DNA of 32,039 nt, taken from positions 1 to 32,039 of the forward strand of contig JAAZVZ010000022.1 of the NCBI GenBank assembly GCA_018623155.1, in the 5' to 3' direction. Below the pieces are notes generated by a model. The model was not told the origin of the DNA, made no database searches, and was given only the letters and a program-made list of their open reading frames with translations. Each line of letters begins with the position of its first letter. Positions within the stretch are counted from its first letter, which is position 1. The position numbers and the translations under genes are program-made. Shown one piece after another: positions 16,819 through 25,301 of this stretch. This DNA is from Glaciecola sp. GTDB lineage: Bacteria; Pseudomonadota; Gammaproteobacteria; Enterobacterales; Alteromonadaceae.

Positions 16819-17334
16819 ATGACAAAAAAACAACACGAATATTTGACCAAAGACAATGACTTAAGCAAAACTGAAGAGAGCCTCGCCGTGGTCGCTGCAA
16901 TGACTGACGCACTGGGCGCTAATGCCAATGATATGGATACTTATTTTACAGATGATTTTCGCTGGATGGGAAACTATGGATGTGGTACCAAACCAGGGCT
17001 AGAAGCGTTTCGCAATAACTGGCAACTTCCCTTAAGGGCGGCTTTTACCGAGCGTACGTATTGTGATGAAGCTCGTGTTGCTCAAGGTGAATGGGTATCG
17101 GCTTTGGGGTTTATCGAAGCCACACATAGTGGCGAATTTATGGGTATACCAGCTACCGGTAAGCGAGTTATCATCAAATATATGGATTTTTGGCACGTTA
17201 AACAAAAGCGTATTGCCGATAACTGGGTCAGTGTAGACTTCCCATACTTACTTTCCCAGCTGGGTGTGGACGTGTTTAACGGCGAAGGCTGGGAAGCATT
17301 TGATAACGGCAAAAAAACGCCACCAAAGCCGTAA
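16819..17334 (+). CDS. Single-domain SnoaL/NTF2-like protein
   Basis: This 171-residue protein is one SnoaL-like domain (about residues 22-150) with FRWMGNYGCGTKPGLEAFR, EATHSGEFMGIPATGKRVI, YMDFWHV and NWVSVDFPYLLSQLG. The His in ATHSG and the Asp in YMDFW or NWVSVD sit where SnoaL-type cyclases carry acid/base residues, so it may be catalytic; that is inference. It is a paralogue of the second domain of the 332-residue protein upstream. It is the first gene of a transcript shared with lacI, which begins 6 nt after its stop. Confidence 0.78.
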   Translation: MTKKQHEYLTKDNDLSKTEESLAVVAAMTDALGANANDMDTYFTDDFRWMGNYGCGTKPGLEAFRNNWQLPLRAAFTERTYCDEARVAQGEWVSALGFIEATHSGEFMGIPATGKRVIIKYMDFWHVKQKRIADNWVSVDFPYLLSQLGVDVFNGEGWEAFDNGKKTPPKP

Positions 17335-17340
17335 AGACCT

Positions 17341-18387
17341 ATGACAAAATCTCAAGATAAGCACGTTCTTTATGTAAAAGAAGAGCTCGCTCAAAACAAC
17401 CAAAGAGCAACATCTTATGATGTTGCCCGAGCAGCAGGCGTATCCCAATCCGCGGTTTCGAGATGTTTCAAACCCGGCGCAAGTGTGTCTGAAAAAATGC
17501 GTAAACGAGTTCAAGAAGTTGCGACGGTTCTTGGGTATCAACCCAATGCTATTGCCCGCTCTCTCATTACCAGACGTTCCAATATGGTCGCGGTTGTTAT
17601 CAACAATGATACCAATCTGTATTACCCAGAGTTGCTGGTAGAACTGTCGCGTGATTTTAATGAACGAGGCGTACACATGTTGTTATTTACGCTCGAACAT
17701 GAAAGCGATGTCGCAAATATTTTGGACCAAGTATGGCAGTATCAAGTCGATGGTGTCATTCTGGCTGCACAGTTATCAGATACTCAACTCTCCTTTCTAG
17801 GACAACGTGATATCCCCTTTGTTTACTACAATCGCACCTCTGATAGTATTCCTTGTAGTTCAGTCCAATGTGATCATTTTGAAGGTGAACGTTTACTGGT
17901 TGATAAACTCATTGCGGCAAAGCGCAAACGCTTTTGTATCATAACCGGTCCTTCTGATTCATCCGTTTCTGCAACACGAATGCAAGGCGCACTAAAACGA
18001 TTACACGAGCTGGATATCTCTGATGTACAAATTATTGAAGGAGATTACAGCTATCACAGTGGTCAGGAATCATTGATCTCCATGATAGACGAATTAGACT
18101 GGCAGCCTGACGCAGTGATCTGTGCGAATGATATTATGGCTTTAGGCTGTATTGATGCCGCTCGCAATCATTTCAAATTTAAAGTCCCTAAACAAATCTC
18201 GATTGTCGGTTTTGATGGTGCAGTTCCTGCCTCATGGCAAGCTTATCAACTTACAACCGTAACTCAGCCACTTGAGTTAATGGCTCAGGCTGCAGTGGAT
18301 ATTTTGATGCAACGCATAGAAGATCCGTCACTTCCTCCTGAGAAGCGTTCTTTCAGTGGTGTATTTAGTCCGGGGAATACTCTCTAA
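17341..18387 (+). CDS. LacI/GalR-family transcriptional repressor of the cassette
   Basis: This 348-residue protein has a LacI helix-turn-helix (about 23-42, SYDVARAAGVSQSAVSRCF), a hinge helix (PNAIARSLITRRS, about 68-80) and a periplasmic-binding-protein-like effector domain to the end (DGVILAAQLS, ICANDIMALGCIDAA, QISIVGFDG). Such proteins bind palindromic operators and release them on binding a small ligand, often a sugar or other pathway intermediate. It sits inside the cassette, and a shared motif (core GCATTCGAAGTAC) appears in its promoter and three others, so it is the probable repressor of the group. The motif has a central CG, as many LacI operators do. The N-terminus is longer than usual (about 20 residues before the helix-turn-helix). 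Confidence 0.93.
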   Translation: MTKSQDKHVLYVKEELAQNNQRATSYDVARAAGVSQSAVSRCFKPGASVSEKMRKRVQEVATVLGYQPNAIARSLITRRSNMVAVVINNDTNLYYPELLVELSRDFNERGVHMLLFTLEHESDVANILDQVWQYQVDGVILAAQLSDTQLSFLGQRDIPFVYYNRTSDSIPCSSVQCDHFEGERLLVDKLIAAKRKRFCIITGPSDSSVSATRMQGALKRLHELDISDVQIIEGDYSYHSGQESLISMIDELDWQPDAVICANDIMALGCIDAARNHFKFKVPKQISIVGFDGAVPASWQAYQLTTVTQPLELMAQAAVDILMQRIEDPSLPPEKRSFSGVFSPGNTL

Positions 18388-18430
18388 TCTCCCAGTCACT
18401 CTGTGTTTTTACTTTTTTTTTACAAAAGCA

Positions 18431-18478
18431 TTTGCATTTACCCATCTTTACTCATAAAATTTTGCATTCGAAGTACAA
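18431..18478 (+). promoter_or_regulatory. Promoter and operator of the cupin-hisD-like operon
   Basis: -35 TTTGCA (18431-18436) and -10 TAAAAT (18455-18460) are 18 nt apart. TTTGCATTCGAAGTACAA (from 18462), the best copy of the cassette motif, directly follows the -10. A repressor there would block initiation. The cupin ATG is at 18498. Confidence 0.6.
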
Positions 18479-18497
18479 ACTCAATCGGATCTGAAAC

Positions 18498-19535
18498 ATG
18501 AATGCTCCATCACCGTTAACTCTTGCACAGCGTGTGGTTCGCAAAGAAGATTATATCCCTTGTGCGGAAGCCTTTGTTGATACGCGTCTGCACAACCGCG
18601 ACGGTAAACTGAACTATTGCATCATAGGACCTGGTGTTGCAGAAAATAACAAACAACATGTTCATATTCGTGAGCCTCACGGCTTCAATGTCGGTGGCGT
18701 TTCATTACCGACAGGCAAATACAACTCGTTACATTCACACCTAACGGCAGAAGTGTTTTTGGTAATGCGAGGTGATTGGCGATTCTTTTGGGGACACGAC
18801 GGCACAGACGGTGAAGTCATTTTACATCCCGGCGATGTCATTTCGATCCCCACTGGTTGTTTTCGTGCTTTCGAAAGCGTCGGCAGTGACGACAATTTTA
18901 TGATTTCTTGGTTAGGAGAGGATGATCCAGGTTGTGTAACTTGGGAAAATGCCGTCATTGAGGGCGCAGCCGAGTTCGGATTCTATCTCACCCATGATTC
19001 ACGTTTAATTGATACTCGCAATGGAGACGCACTTCCTAGCGATGATAAGTTGATGAAATCCTTAACGGAAGCAGAGCTTTTACAATTTAACCGAGTCAGT
19101 CCCGGCGAGATGGTAGCACGTGTTTACAACGTGGCTAAACACGATGGGTATACTGGGTTGTTTGCAGATGAGAGTAAACCTGGAGGTCGCAAAATATTTC
19201 ATCCGATCATTGGTGAAACGTTTGCTGAACTACGCACAGTCAAATCACATATTTTGAATCCTCATTCATTCTCGCTCGCTGCGGTATGCGCAGAAGAGGG
19301 CAACGGCTTTCATCCTCATATCATCAATCAAAAACAAGTGCTCACTATTGAAACTGGCCGCTGGTTCGTCTCAGTGGAGCATGATGGAGAAACATTGCAT
19401 CAAGAGTTAACCGCCGAAGATACAATGTCTATCCCAGCAAACGCGATACGTTCCTACAAAAATATTAGCAACAACCTTGGCACCCTACATATAGCGACCA
19501 GTGGTGATGTTGCAGCAAACTTAACTTGGGTTTAA
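18498..19535 (+). CDS. Two-domain cupin protein
   Basis: This 345-residue bicupin's first domain has a full cupin motif 1, [20 protein letters not shown] (G-x5-HxH-x3-E-x6-G), giving three metal ligands (two His, one Glu). In motif 2, [15 protein letters not shown], the usual His is Arg. The second domain (about 240-345) has [20 protein letters not shown] and [11 protein letters not shown], with HxH kept but the Glu replaced by Gln/Lys and again no motif-2 His. Length and two-cupin build resemble gentisate-type dioxygenases, but the motifs do not clearly match, so isomerase or dioxygenase roles both stay open. It is the first gene of the main catabolic operon; the hisD-like gene follows after 22 bp. 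Confidence 0.8.
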   Translation: MNAPSPLTLAQRVVRKEDYIPCAEAFVDTRLHNRDGKLNYCIIGPGVAENNKQHVHIREPHGFNVGGVSLPTGKYNSLHSHLTAEVFLVMRGDWRFFWGHDGTDGEVILHPGDVISIPTGCFRAFESVGSDDNFMISWLGEDDPGCVTWENAVIEGAAEFGFYLTHDSRLIDTRNGDALPSDDKLMKSLTEAELLQFNRVSPGEMVARVYNVAKHDGYTGLFADESKPGGRKIFHPIIGETFAELRTVKSHILNPHSFSLAAVCAEEGNGFHPHIINQKQVLTIETGRWFVSVEHDGETLHQELTAEDTMSIPANAIRSYKNISNNLGTLHIATSGDVAANLTWV

Positions 19536-19557
19536 AACAACTATTTGGAGTATAACG

Positions 19558-20847
19558 ATGGCTCGTTATTTGAAAGATGGCATCGACGTCGAAGTCGCAG
19601 TCAAAAACAACAACACCGTTCGCGAGACAGTGGAAGGTATCCTAACAGACATCACCGAACGCGGTGATGATGCGGTACGTGATTTATCTGAAAAATTTGA
19701 CAAATGGTCACCTGAATCATTTCGACTCACTGATGAGGAAATTCAAGCTTGTATTGACCGTTTAGACGAACAGACCCTGAGCGATATCAAGTTTGCGCAA
19801 GAACAGGTTAAAAACTTCGCTCGTATCCAACGTGAGTCTCTTCAGGATGTGGAAGTTGAAACACGACCTGGGGTCATATTAGGTCATAAAAATATCCCTA
19901 TGAATTCTGTTGGCTGTTATATCCCAGGTGGTAAATATCCTCTTGTCGCATCGGCCCACATGTCTGTAGCAACTGCCAAAGTTGCCGGTGTGAAGCGCGT
20001 GATTGCATGTGCACCTCCGTTTAACGGCAAGCCAAATGATGCCATTGTCGCAACAATGGCATTAGCCGGTGCTGACGAAATCTATTGTTTTGGTGGTGTA
20101 CAAGCCGTCGGGGCGATGGCATTAGGTACACAAACGATTGCGCCAGTAGATTTTATTGTCGGTCCGGGTAACGCTTTTGTGGCTGAAGCTAAACGCCAGC
20201 TCTTTGGCCGAGTCGGTATTGATTTGCTCGCTGGCCCAACTGAAACTCTGGTTATCGCCGATGACATTGGGTGTGATCCTGAACTCGCGGCCGCTGACTT
20301 ACTTGGTCAAGCCGAACACGGTGTTAACTCACCAGCGGTTTTATTAACTAACTCAGAAACTTTTGCCAACGAAACCATAGCCGAAGTTGAGAGGCAACTA
20401 ACTATTTTACCAACTGCTGAGATCGCTGGCAAAGCTTGGGAAGATTACGGACAGGTTATTGTTGCGGATAGCTATGAAGAAATGGTAGAGGTCGCGGACT
20501 TCCTTGCATCTGAGCACGTTCAAGTAATGACTCGCGATCCAGATTATTTTCTTAACAATATGACCAATTATGGTGCGTTATTTTTGGGGCGTGAGACAAA
20601 TGTATCTTATGGTGACAAAGTCGTTGGTACCAACCATACGTTACCTACCAATAAAGCGGCACGTTATACTGGTGGTTTGTGGGTTGGTAAGTTTATTAAA
20701 ACGTGTACTTATCAAAAACTTACCGAAGAGGCATCACTTGAAATTGGTGAATACTGTTCACGTCTGTGTGCATTAGAAGGTTTTGCCGGACACAAAGAGC
20801 AAGCTGATATTCGTGTCCGTCGTTACACAGAAAAGTTTGCTAAGTAA
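19558..20847 (+). CDS. HisD/HpsN-family NAD-dependent alcohol dehydrogenase
   Basis: This 429-residue member of the histidinol dehydrogenase family carries out two-step NAD oxidation of a primary alcohol to a carboxylate via a bound aldehyde. The zinc ligands and catalytic pair of HisD are present: Gln and His in [13 protein letters not shown], Glu-His in ASEHVQVM, Asp in [14 protein letters not shown] and His in [15 protein letters not shown]. It is not next to any histidine gene. Its segments [19 protein letters not shown] and [21 protein letters not shown] look, from memory, like the HpsN (sulfopropanediol dehydrogenase) branch rather than biosynthetic HisD. However, no sulfolactate lyase or related genes are in the window, so the substrate is open. 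GGAG precedes the ATG. A terminator-like hairpin follows. Confidence 0.85.
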   Translation: MARYLKDGIDVEVAVKNNNTVRETVEGILTDITERGDDAVRDLSEKFDKWSPESFRLTDEEIQACIDRLDEQTLSDIKFAQEQVKNFARIQRESLQDVEVETRPGVILGHKNIPMNSVGCYIPGGKYPLVASAHMSVATAKVAGVKRVIACAPPFNGKPNDAIVATMALAGADEIYCFGGVQAVGAMALGTQTIAPVDFIVGPGNAFVAEAKRQLFGRVGIDLLAGPTETLVIADDIGCDPELAAADLLGQAEHGVNSPAVLLTNSETFANETIAEVERQLTILPTAEIAGKAWEDYGQVIVADSYEEMVEVADFLASEHVQVMTRDPDYFLNNMTNYGALFLGRETNVSYGDKVVGTNHTLPTNKAARYTGGLWVGKFIKTCTYQKLTEEASLEIGEYCSRLCALEGFAGHKEQADIRVRRYTEKFAK

Positions 20848-20856
20848 GACATGATT

Positions 20857-20880
20857 AAGGCGGGGATACCCGCCTTTTTT
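20857..20880 (+). terminator. Terminator-like hairpin inside the operon
   Basis: AAGGCGGG, loop GATA, CCCGCCTT, then TTTT. The hydrolase, aldolase and symporter genes continue on the same strand 15 bp later, so it may act as a partial terminator that lowers downstream expression. Confidence 0.8.
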
Positions 20881-20894
20881 GTTGGTAGTATAAG

Positions 20895-21620
20895 ATGAGT
20901 CAGCACATTTTATTTGTCCCCGGTACTCTTTGTACGGAAGCACTGTTTGCACCGCAAATTGATTTTTTTACCGCCAAGGGGGTTCCTTGCTCAACCGCTA
21001 GGTTAAACGGTGGTAATACTGTAGCGGAAATAGCCAGTGCCATTCTCGATGATGCGCCTGAAACGTTTGCGCTCGTCGGCTTGTCTATGGGAGGAATTAT
21101 TGCCTTCGAGATCCTGCGCCAAGCCCCAGAACGAGTAATCAAACTCGCCTTATTGGATACAAATAGTCGTGCTGAAACACCAGAAAAGCTTACCGCTCGG
21201 TTGGCCGCAATTGATGCGATAGATGCTTTAGAGATACAAGGACTTGATGGTCTTCTCCCTTTTGTGGAATATTCTTTATTTCCAAATTATACCTCAGCCT
21301 CTGGCATGACACTCTCTGAACATAAAGAAACCGTTTTGAAGATGGCTAAAGAAACGGGCTGGGAAGTTGGCAGAGCGCAAATGCAAGCGCTCAATACGCG
21401 ATCAGACAGCGCTAATTTATTGTCTTCTATCACCGTCCCAACTGCGATAATCTGCGGTGCTGAAGATAAGTTATGTCCTGTTGAGCGGCATTTATTCATG
21501 CATGACCAAATTCCAGATGCTAGCTTAGATATCTTGCCAGACTGTGGACATTTGAGTACGCTTGAGCAAGCTGAGCAAGTCAATGCCATTTTGGCAGAAT
21601 GGCTCTCACGTCCACTGTAA
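20895..21620 (+). CDS. Alpha/beta-fold hydrolase
   Basis: This 241-residue protein has the nucleophile elbow GLSMGG (Ser64), an acid in ICGAEDKLCP (Asp191) and a base in DCGHLSTLEQ (His219), the full catalytic triad. The N-terminal FVPGTLCTEALF is the oxyanion-loop region. It resembles small cytoplasmic esterases, lactonases and C-C hydrolases such as PcaD or MenH relatives. In this operon a lactonase, ester or C-C bond hydrolase step before the aldolase is plausible. It lies between the hisD-like gene and the aldolase gene. Confidence 0.88.
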   Translation: MSQHILFVPGTLCTEALFAPQIDFFTAKGVPCSTARLNGGNTVAEIASAILDDAPETFALVGLSMGGIIAFEILRQAPERVIKLALLDTNSRAETPEKLTARLAAIDAIDALEIQGLDGLLPFVEYSLFPNYTSASGMTLSEHKETVLKMAKETGWEVGRAQMQALNTRSDSANLLSSITVPTAIICGAEDKLCPVERHLFMHDQIPDASLDILPDCGHLSTLEQAEQVNAILAEWLSRPL

Positions 21621-21649
21621 TGAATTCCATAACTGAACAAGGTATATTA

Positions 21650-22411
21650 ATGACAGCAGCGCTACGATTTAAACAGGCACTTTCAGAACAGTCTTTACTG
21701 GTAGGCACTTTTGTCAAAACACCTTCCATGATGATTGCAGAGGTACTTGCGCTATCTCCTCTAGATGTATGTTGCCTCGATACTGAACACTCTCCATTTG
21801 ATCGTTCGGATATCGATGCTGCAATTATGGCATATCGCGCTCATGACAAAGCGGTTGTAGTGAGGTTACGTGATAGCTCTGATAGTGAAATCCTCAACGC
21901 ACTAGATTGTGGGGCATCGGGTATTGTTGTGCCACATGTCGATAGCCCAGAGATTGCGCGACATATTGTACAGAAAAGCTTTTACGGACCTGGAGGTCGA
22001 GGCTATGCGGGTTCTTCTCGGTTTGCTCAATACACCCACTCTCCTTTACCAGATAATTTGGCCAATAATGTTGCCCACACTTCCGTTATCGCTCAAATAG
22101 AAGATCTTAGCGCGTTAGACTGTATTGATGAGATCATGGCTGTAGACGGCATTGACTGTTTTTTTATTGGCGTTATGGATCTTACCGTTGCATTAGGAGT
22201 AACGAGTGCTTCAGATCCTAAAGTCACAGCGGCTATTGACCAAATCATTGCTGCAGCTAACCGTCACAAGCGTTGTGTAGGGATGTTTGTCCCAACTACA
22301 GAAGCCGTTCAATATTGGCGTGAAAAAGGCGTGTCTTTGTTTATGCTAAATTCAGATCACGGCTTTATCAAAGCGGGTGCTGCAGCAATGTACAACGAGA
22401 TTAATCAATAA
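21650..22411 (+). CDS. HpcH/HpaI-type class II aldolase
   Basis: This 253-residue protein belongs to the metal-dependent pyruvate aldolase family (GarL, HpaI). Key residues are visible: His47 in DTEHSPFD, Arg72 in VVVRLRD, Gln149 and Glu151 in AQIEDL, and Asp177 in IGVMDLTVALG. GPGGRGYAG matches the conserved glycine/arginine loop. Family members cleave 4-hydroxy-2-oxo acids to pyruvate and an aldehyde, a typical last step of a catabolic route. The start at 21650 (GGT upstream) gives a family-like N-terminus MTAALRFKQAL; an earlier ATG at 21599 lies inside the hydrolase gene. The symporter begins 25 bp after its stop. Confidence 0.9.
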   Translation: MTAALRFKQALSEQSLLVGTFVKTPSMMIAEVLALSPLDVCCLDTEHSPFDRSDIDAAIMAYRAHDKAVVVRLRDSSDSEILNALDCGASGIVVPHVDSPEIARHIVQKSFYGPGGRGYAGSSRFAQYTHSPLPDNLANNVAHTSVIAQIEDLSALDCIDEIMAVDGIDCFFIGVMDLTVALGVTSASDPKVTAAIDQIIAAANRHKRCVGMFVPTTEAVQYWREKGVSLFMLNSDHGFIKAGAAAMYNEINQ

Positions 22412-22436
22412 CACCCATCACAAAAGGGAATATCAC

Positions 22437-24044
22437 ATGGCAGAGTTTGGTACGTTAAACTGGACAATTTTAATTGGCTATTTAGTCGTGAATCTCTTCA
22501 TTGGCTTTTTGCTAAGTAAAAAAATCTCCACTGCCGAAGATTTTCATACGGGTAATAAAGATATTCCTTGGTGGGCGATTGGCGTCTCGGTTGTAGCAAC
22601 CTATGTCAGTGCTTTGAGTTTTTTAGGTGGACCCGCATGGGCCTATTCATCCGGTATGTCGGTAATGGCGATTCACCTCAATTACCCGTTAGTCATAATC
22701 CTCACCATTACGTTTTTTCTACCCTTTTTCTACAACTCAGGCGTCGCCTCCATTTATGAATATGTGGAAAACCGCTTTGGTGCCAAAGCGAGAGCCACGA
22801 TTTCGATCATATTCTTAATTACCCAAGCATTATCATCAGCCGCAGTATTGTATGCGACCGCTCTAGTACTAGAATTTATTACTGGGGTCGATGTCGTTTA
22901 TGCGATTGTCATAATTACCGTGATTGCGCTTATTTATACCTCCATGGGCGGTATCAGTGCGGTGATATGGACCGATGTAGTACAGGCTTTTATTCTGTTA
23001 GTAGGCGCATTAATCATCTTCAACGCTCTTCTCGGTGAAATGCCTTCTGGATTAGGTGAAACGCTTGCCCAACTCAAGGCAGAGGGCAAAACCGATCCCC
23101 TTAATTGGTCATTAGATTGGTCGGTGGATACTACTGTGTGGGCCGGGGTATTTGCCATGACCCTATATCACACCACCGTGTATGGGGCGAACCAGATGAT
23201 GGTACAACGGACTTTGGCAGCCAAAAATATCGGCGACGCCAAGAAGTCATTTTTAATGATGGGATTTGGTGCATTCTTCATCTATTTTTTATTTATTTTA
23301 TTGGGGATCCTGTTTTACCACTATTATGAAGGCAAAGCGTTCCAGAACAGTAACACCATCATTTTGCAGTTTGCTTACGAATATGGATTACCCGGTCTGA
23401 TGGGGATCATTGCAGCAGCCGTCATGGCGGCCTCAATGTCTAGTTTAGACTCGGCGTTCAATTCAATGTCGACGGTTTCAACCATCGACTTTTATCAAAA
23501 ATATATCAAACAAGACGCAGATGGTGAGCACTTACTTACAGTTACTCGCTGGTTTACACTGTTTTGGGCCATCGTCATCATTATCCCTGCAATATTGTAT
23601 TCAAATTCTCAAGGCTCTATCCTGCAAGTACTCACCAAAGTCGGTTCGTATTTTGTCGGTGCAAAGTTGTCGATATTTGCGCTGGGGTTCTTTACCAGAA
23701 ATACCTCTGAACGCGGATTGTTGGTTGGTGTCGCTGTAGGCTTTATCGCCGTATACTTGACCGCAACGCAAACCGGTATTTCATGGCCTTGGTATGCAGT
23801 GATTGGGGGCGGTGTCAACATGGTGGTGTCGTATGTGGCGAGCTTGATAATTGATGGTAAGCCAGATGTTGAATCCATGTATACCGTCAAAGGTCAGATC
23901 GCCAAATACCGGGATGAGAAGCTAGCGGAGAAAGAAGGCGAATGGTATGTCGTACCGGGTAAGTTCGACACACCATCTTATTGGCTGTTTGGATTCTTTG
24001 TCATGTCTCTCATCGGATTATGGGCGTTTAATGCGTTGATTTAG
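22437..24044 (+). CDS. Sodium:solute symporter (SSS family)
   Basis: The 535-residue product from the ATG at 22437 (RBS AAAGGGA) is a membrane protein with about 13-14 hydrophobic segments. It starts GTLNWTILIGYLVVNLFIGF and has the family pattern SALSFLGGPAWAY, IYTSMGGISAVIWTDVVQAF and MSSLDSAFNSMSTVSTIDFYQKYI, the last being the sodium-site helix pair region. SSS carriers bring sugars, carboxylates, amino acids or other small solutes across the inner membrane with sodium. As the last gene of the operon it is the likely inner-membrane partner of the TonB-dependent receptor. It ends 5 bp from the convergent MetE-like gene with no terminator between them. Confidence 0.93.
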   Translation: MAEFGTLNWTILIGYLVVNLFIGFLLSKKISTAEDFHTGNKDIPWWAIGVSVVATYVSALSFLGGPAWAYSSGMSVMAIHLNYPLVIILTITFFLPFFYNSGVASIYEYVENRFGAKARATISIIFLITQALSSAAVLYATALVLEFITGVDVVYAIVIITVIALIYTSMGGISAVIWTDVVQAFILLVGALIIFNALLGEMPSGLGETLAQLKAEGKTDPLNWSLDWSVDTTVWAGVFAMTLYHTTVYGANQMMVQRTLAAKNIGDAKKSFLMMGFGAFFIYFLFILLGILFYHYYEGKAFQNSNTIILQFAYEYGLPGLMGIIAAAVMAASMSSLDSAFNSMSTVSTIDFYQKYIKQDADGEHLLTVTRWFTLFWAIVIIIPAILYSNSQGSILQVLTKVGSYFVGAKLSIFALGFFTRNTSERGLLVGVAVGFIAVYLTATQTGISWPWYAVIGGGVNMVVSYVASLIIDGKPDVESMYTVKGQIAKYRDEKLAEKEGEWYVVPGKFDTPSYWLFGFFVMSLIGLWAFNALI

Positions 24045-24049
24045 GTTGA

Positions 24050-25174
24050 CTAAACCAATTCAGCGCCCGCTTTTAACGTTGACAGCTTCGCATAAGCAAT
24101 ATCTGGAGCCACTGCGCCAAATCCAGCAAATGTTCCAAAACCACAGTCAGTAGATGCGATCACGCGTTCACGACCGACGATGTTAACAAAGCGCTCGATA
24201 CGCTCAGCAACCAGTTCAGGGTGCTCAACAAAATTTGTTGTAGAATCGATCACGCCCGGCACCAATACTTTATCTTGAGGAATATCGGCTTTGCGCTCAG
24301 CAAATACTTTCCACTCATGGCCGTGTCTTGGATTTGCGGTCTCAAATAATAGCTGAGATGCATTGACGGACATTAATGTATCAAACATCTTTTTCATTGG
24401 AATATCGCAGATATGTGGACCTTCATAGTTTCCCCAACAGATATGCATGCGTACTTTTTCTTTTGGCAAATCAGCAATGGCGTAGTTGAGTGCTTCAACA
24501 TGTTGAGCCGCGATCTTTAAAAATTCTTCATCAGACAAGTCAGTAAATAACATATGACGAGATAACGCCAGATCAGGGCAATCTAGTTGGACATCCAACC
24601 CGGCATCGACAATGGTGTGATATTCGGCTTTCATTACTTCGGCCAAAGTTTCAATATACGCTTCACGACTTGGGTAATATTGATTTTGTAGGAACAAGGC
24701 TATCACCCCGGGTGAAGCTGCATTCATAAATCCTTGCTCGACCTGATATTTCCCCATCGCTTGTTTGAGATTGGCAATATCATTAGCGAGATCATTGGTT
24801 TCTTTACTCATGATAGGGCCAGTACACATCGGACGCGAATAGGTAGGTGTACCACCTGACTGGGCAAGTCGTTCCAAAAAAGCAGGAAATTGCTTCAAAT
24901 CTGCAGGTGCATTACGAGGGCTATCGCCACTAAACCCGGTATAGCGATCTTTCACGTAAGTGGCATAAGAGATCTTTGACGTTTCACCATCTGAAACCAC
25001 CGTCACTCCAGCCTCTTTTTGAGCTTTTACTGTCTCATCCACTGCTTGCGTCATCGTAGTATCAAACGCATTTTGGTCGTAGTGTTCCTCTTTTTCTCGT
25101 GCAAAAATAAAGTTCACAACTTCTTGAGAACGAGGAAGAGAGCCAACGTGAGTGGTTTTGATTGGGTGTGACAT
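24050..25174 (-). CDS. MetE-core-like (cobalamin-independent methionine synthase II family) protein
   Basis: This 374-residue protein starts MSHPIKTTHVGSLPRSQEV and matches the C-terminal catalytic barrel of MetE without the N-terminal duplicate barrel. Zinc ligands are visible: His244 and Cys246 (MHICWGNYEG), Cys344 (STDCGFGTF), and probably Glu278 (LLFETANPRHGHE). The family includes methionine-forming methyltransferases and also epoxyalkane:coenzyme M transferase, so it activates a thiol and transfers an alkyl or methyl group. In this cassette it could take a methyl or other C1/alkyl group from the substrate; this is inference. It has no copy of the LacI motif in its 127-bp upstream gap, so its membership in the regulon rests only on position. 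Confidence 0.8.
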   Translation of the reverse strand: MSHPIKTTHVGSLPRSQEVVNFIFAREKEEHYDQNAFDTTMTQAVDETVKAQKEAGVTVVSDGETSKISYATYVKDRYTGFSGDSPRNAPADLKQFPAFLERLAQSGGTPTYSRPMCTGPIMSKETNDLANDIANLKQAMGKYQVEQGFMNAASPGVIALFLQNQYYPSREAYIETLAEVMKAEYHTIVDAGLDVQLDCPDLALSRHMLFTDLSDEEFLKIAAQHVEALNYAIADLPKEKVRMHICWGNYEGPHICDIPMKKMFDTLMSVNASQLLFETANPRHGHEWKVFAERKADIPQDKVLVPGVIDSTTNFVEHPELVAERIERFVNIVGRERVIASTDCGFGTFAGFGAVAPDIAYAKLSTLKAGAELV

Positions 25175-25301
25175 GAGCGTATCTTTGTATTAATGAGAGT
25201 ACTTTGATATTAGAACAATCTAAAGATAGAGACAACAATTAAACTAATGCTCTGGATAACTCGTTTAAAGTATGTCTTACATTTTTTAATAGGTCACTTC
25301 G

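Noticed and set aside
18860-18885. GCTTTCGAAAGC palindrome as another cassette operator
   Set aside because: It is inside the cupin coding region and shares only the TTCGAA core with the promoter motif.
24044-24050. Terminator between the symporter and MetE-like genes
   Set aside because: Only 5 bp separate the two stops, and no hairpin with a T run was seen on either side.
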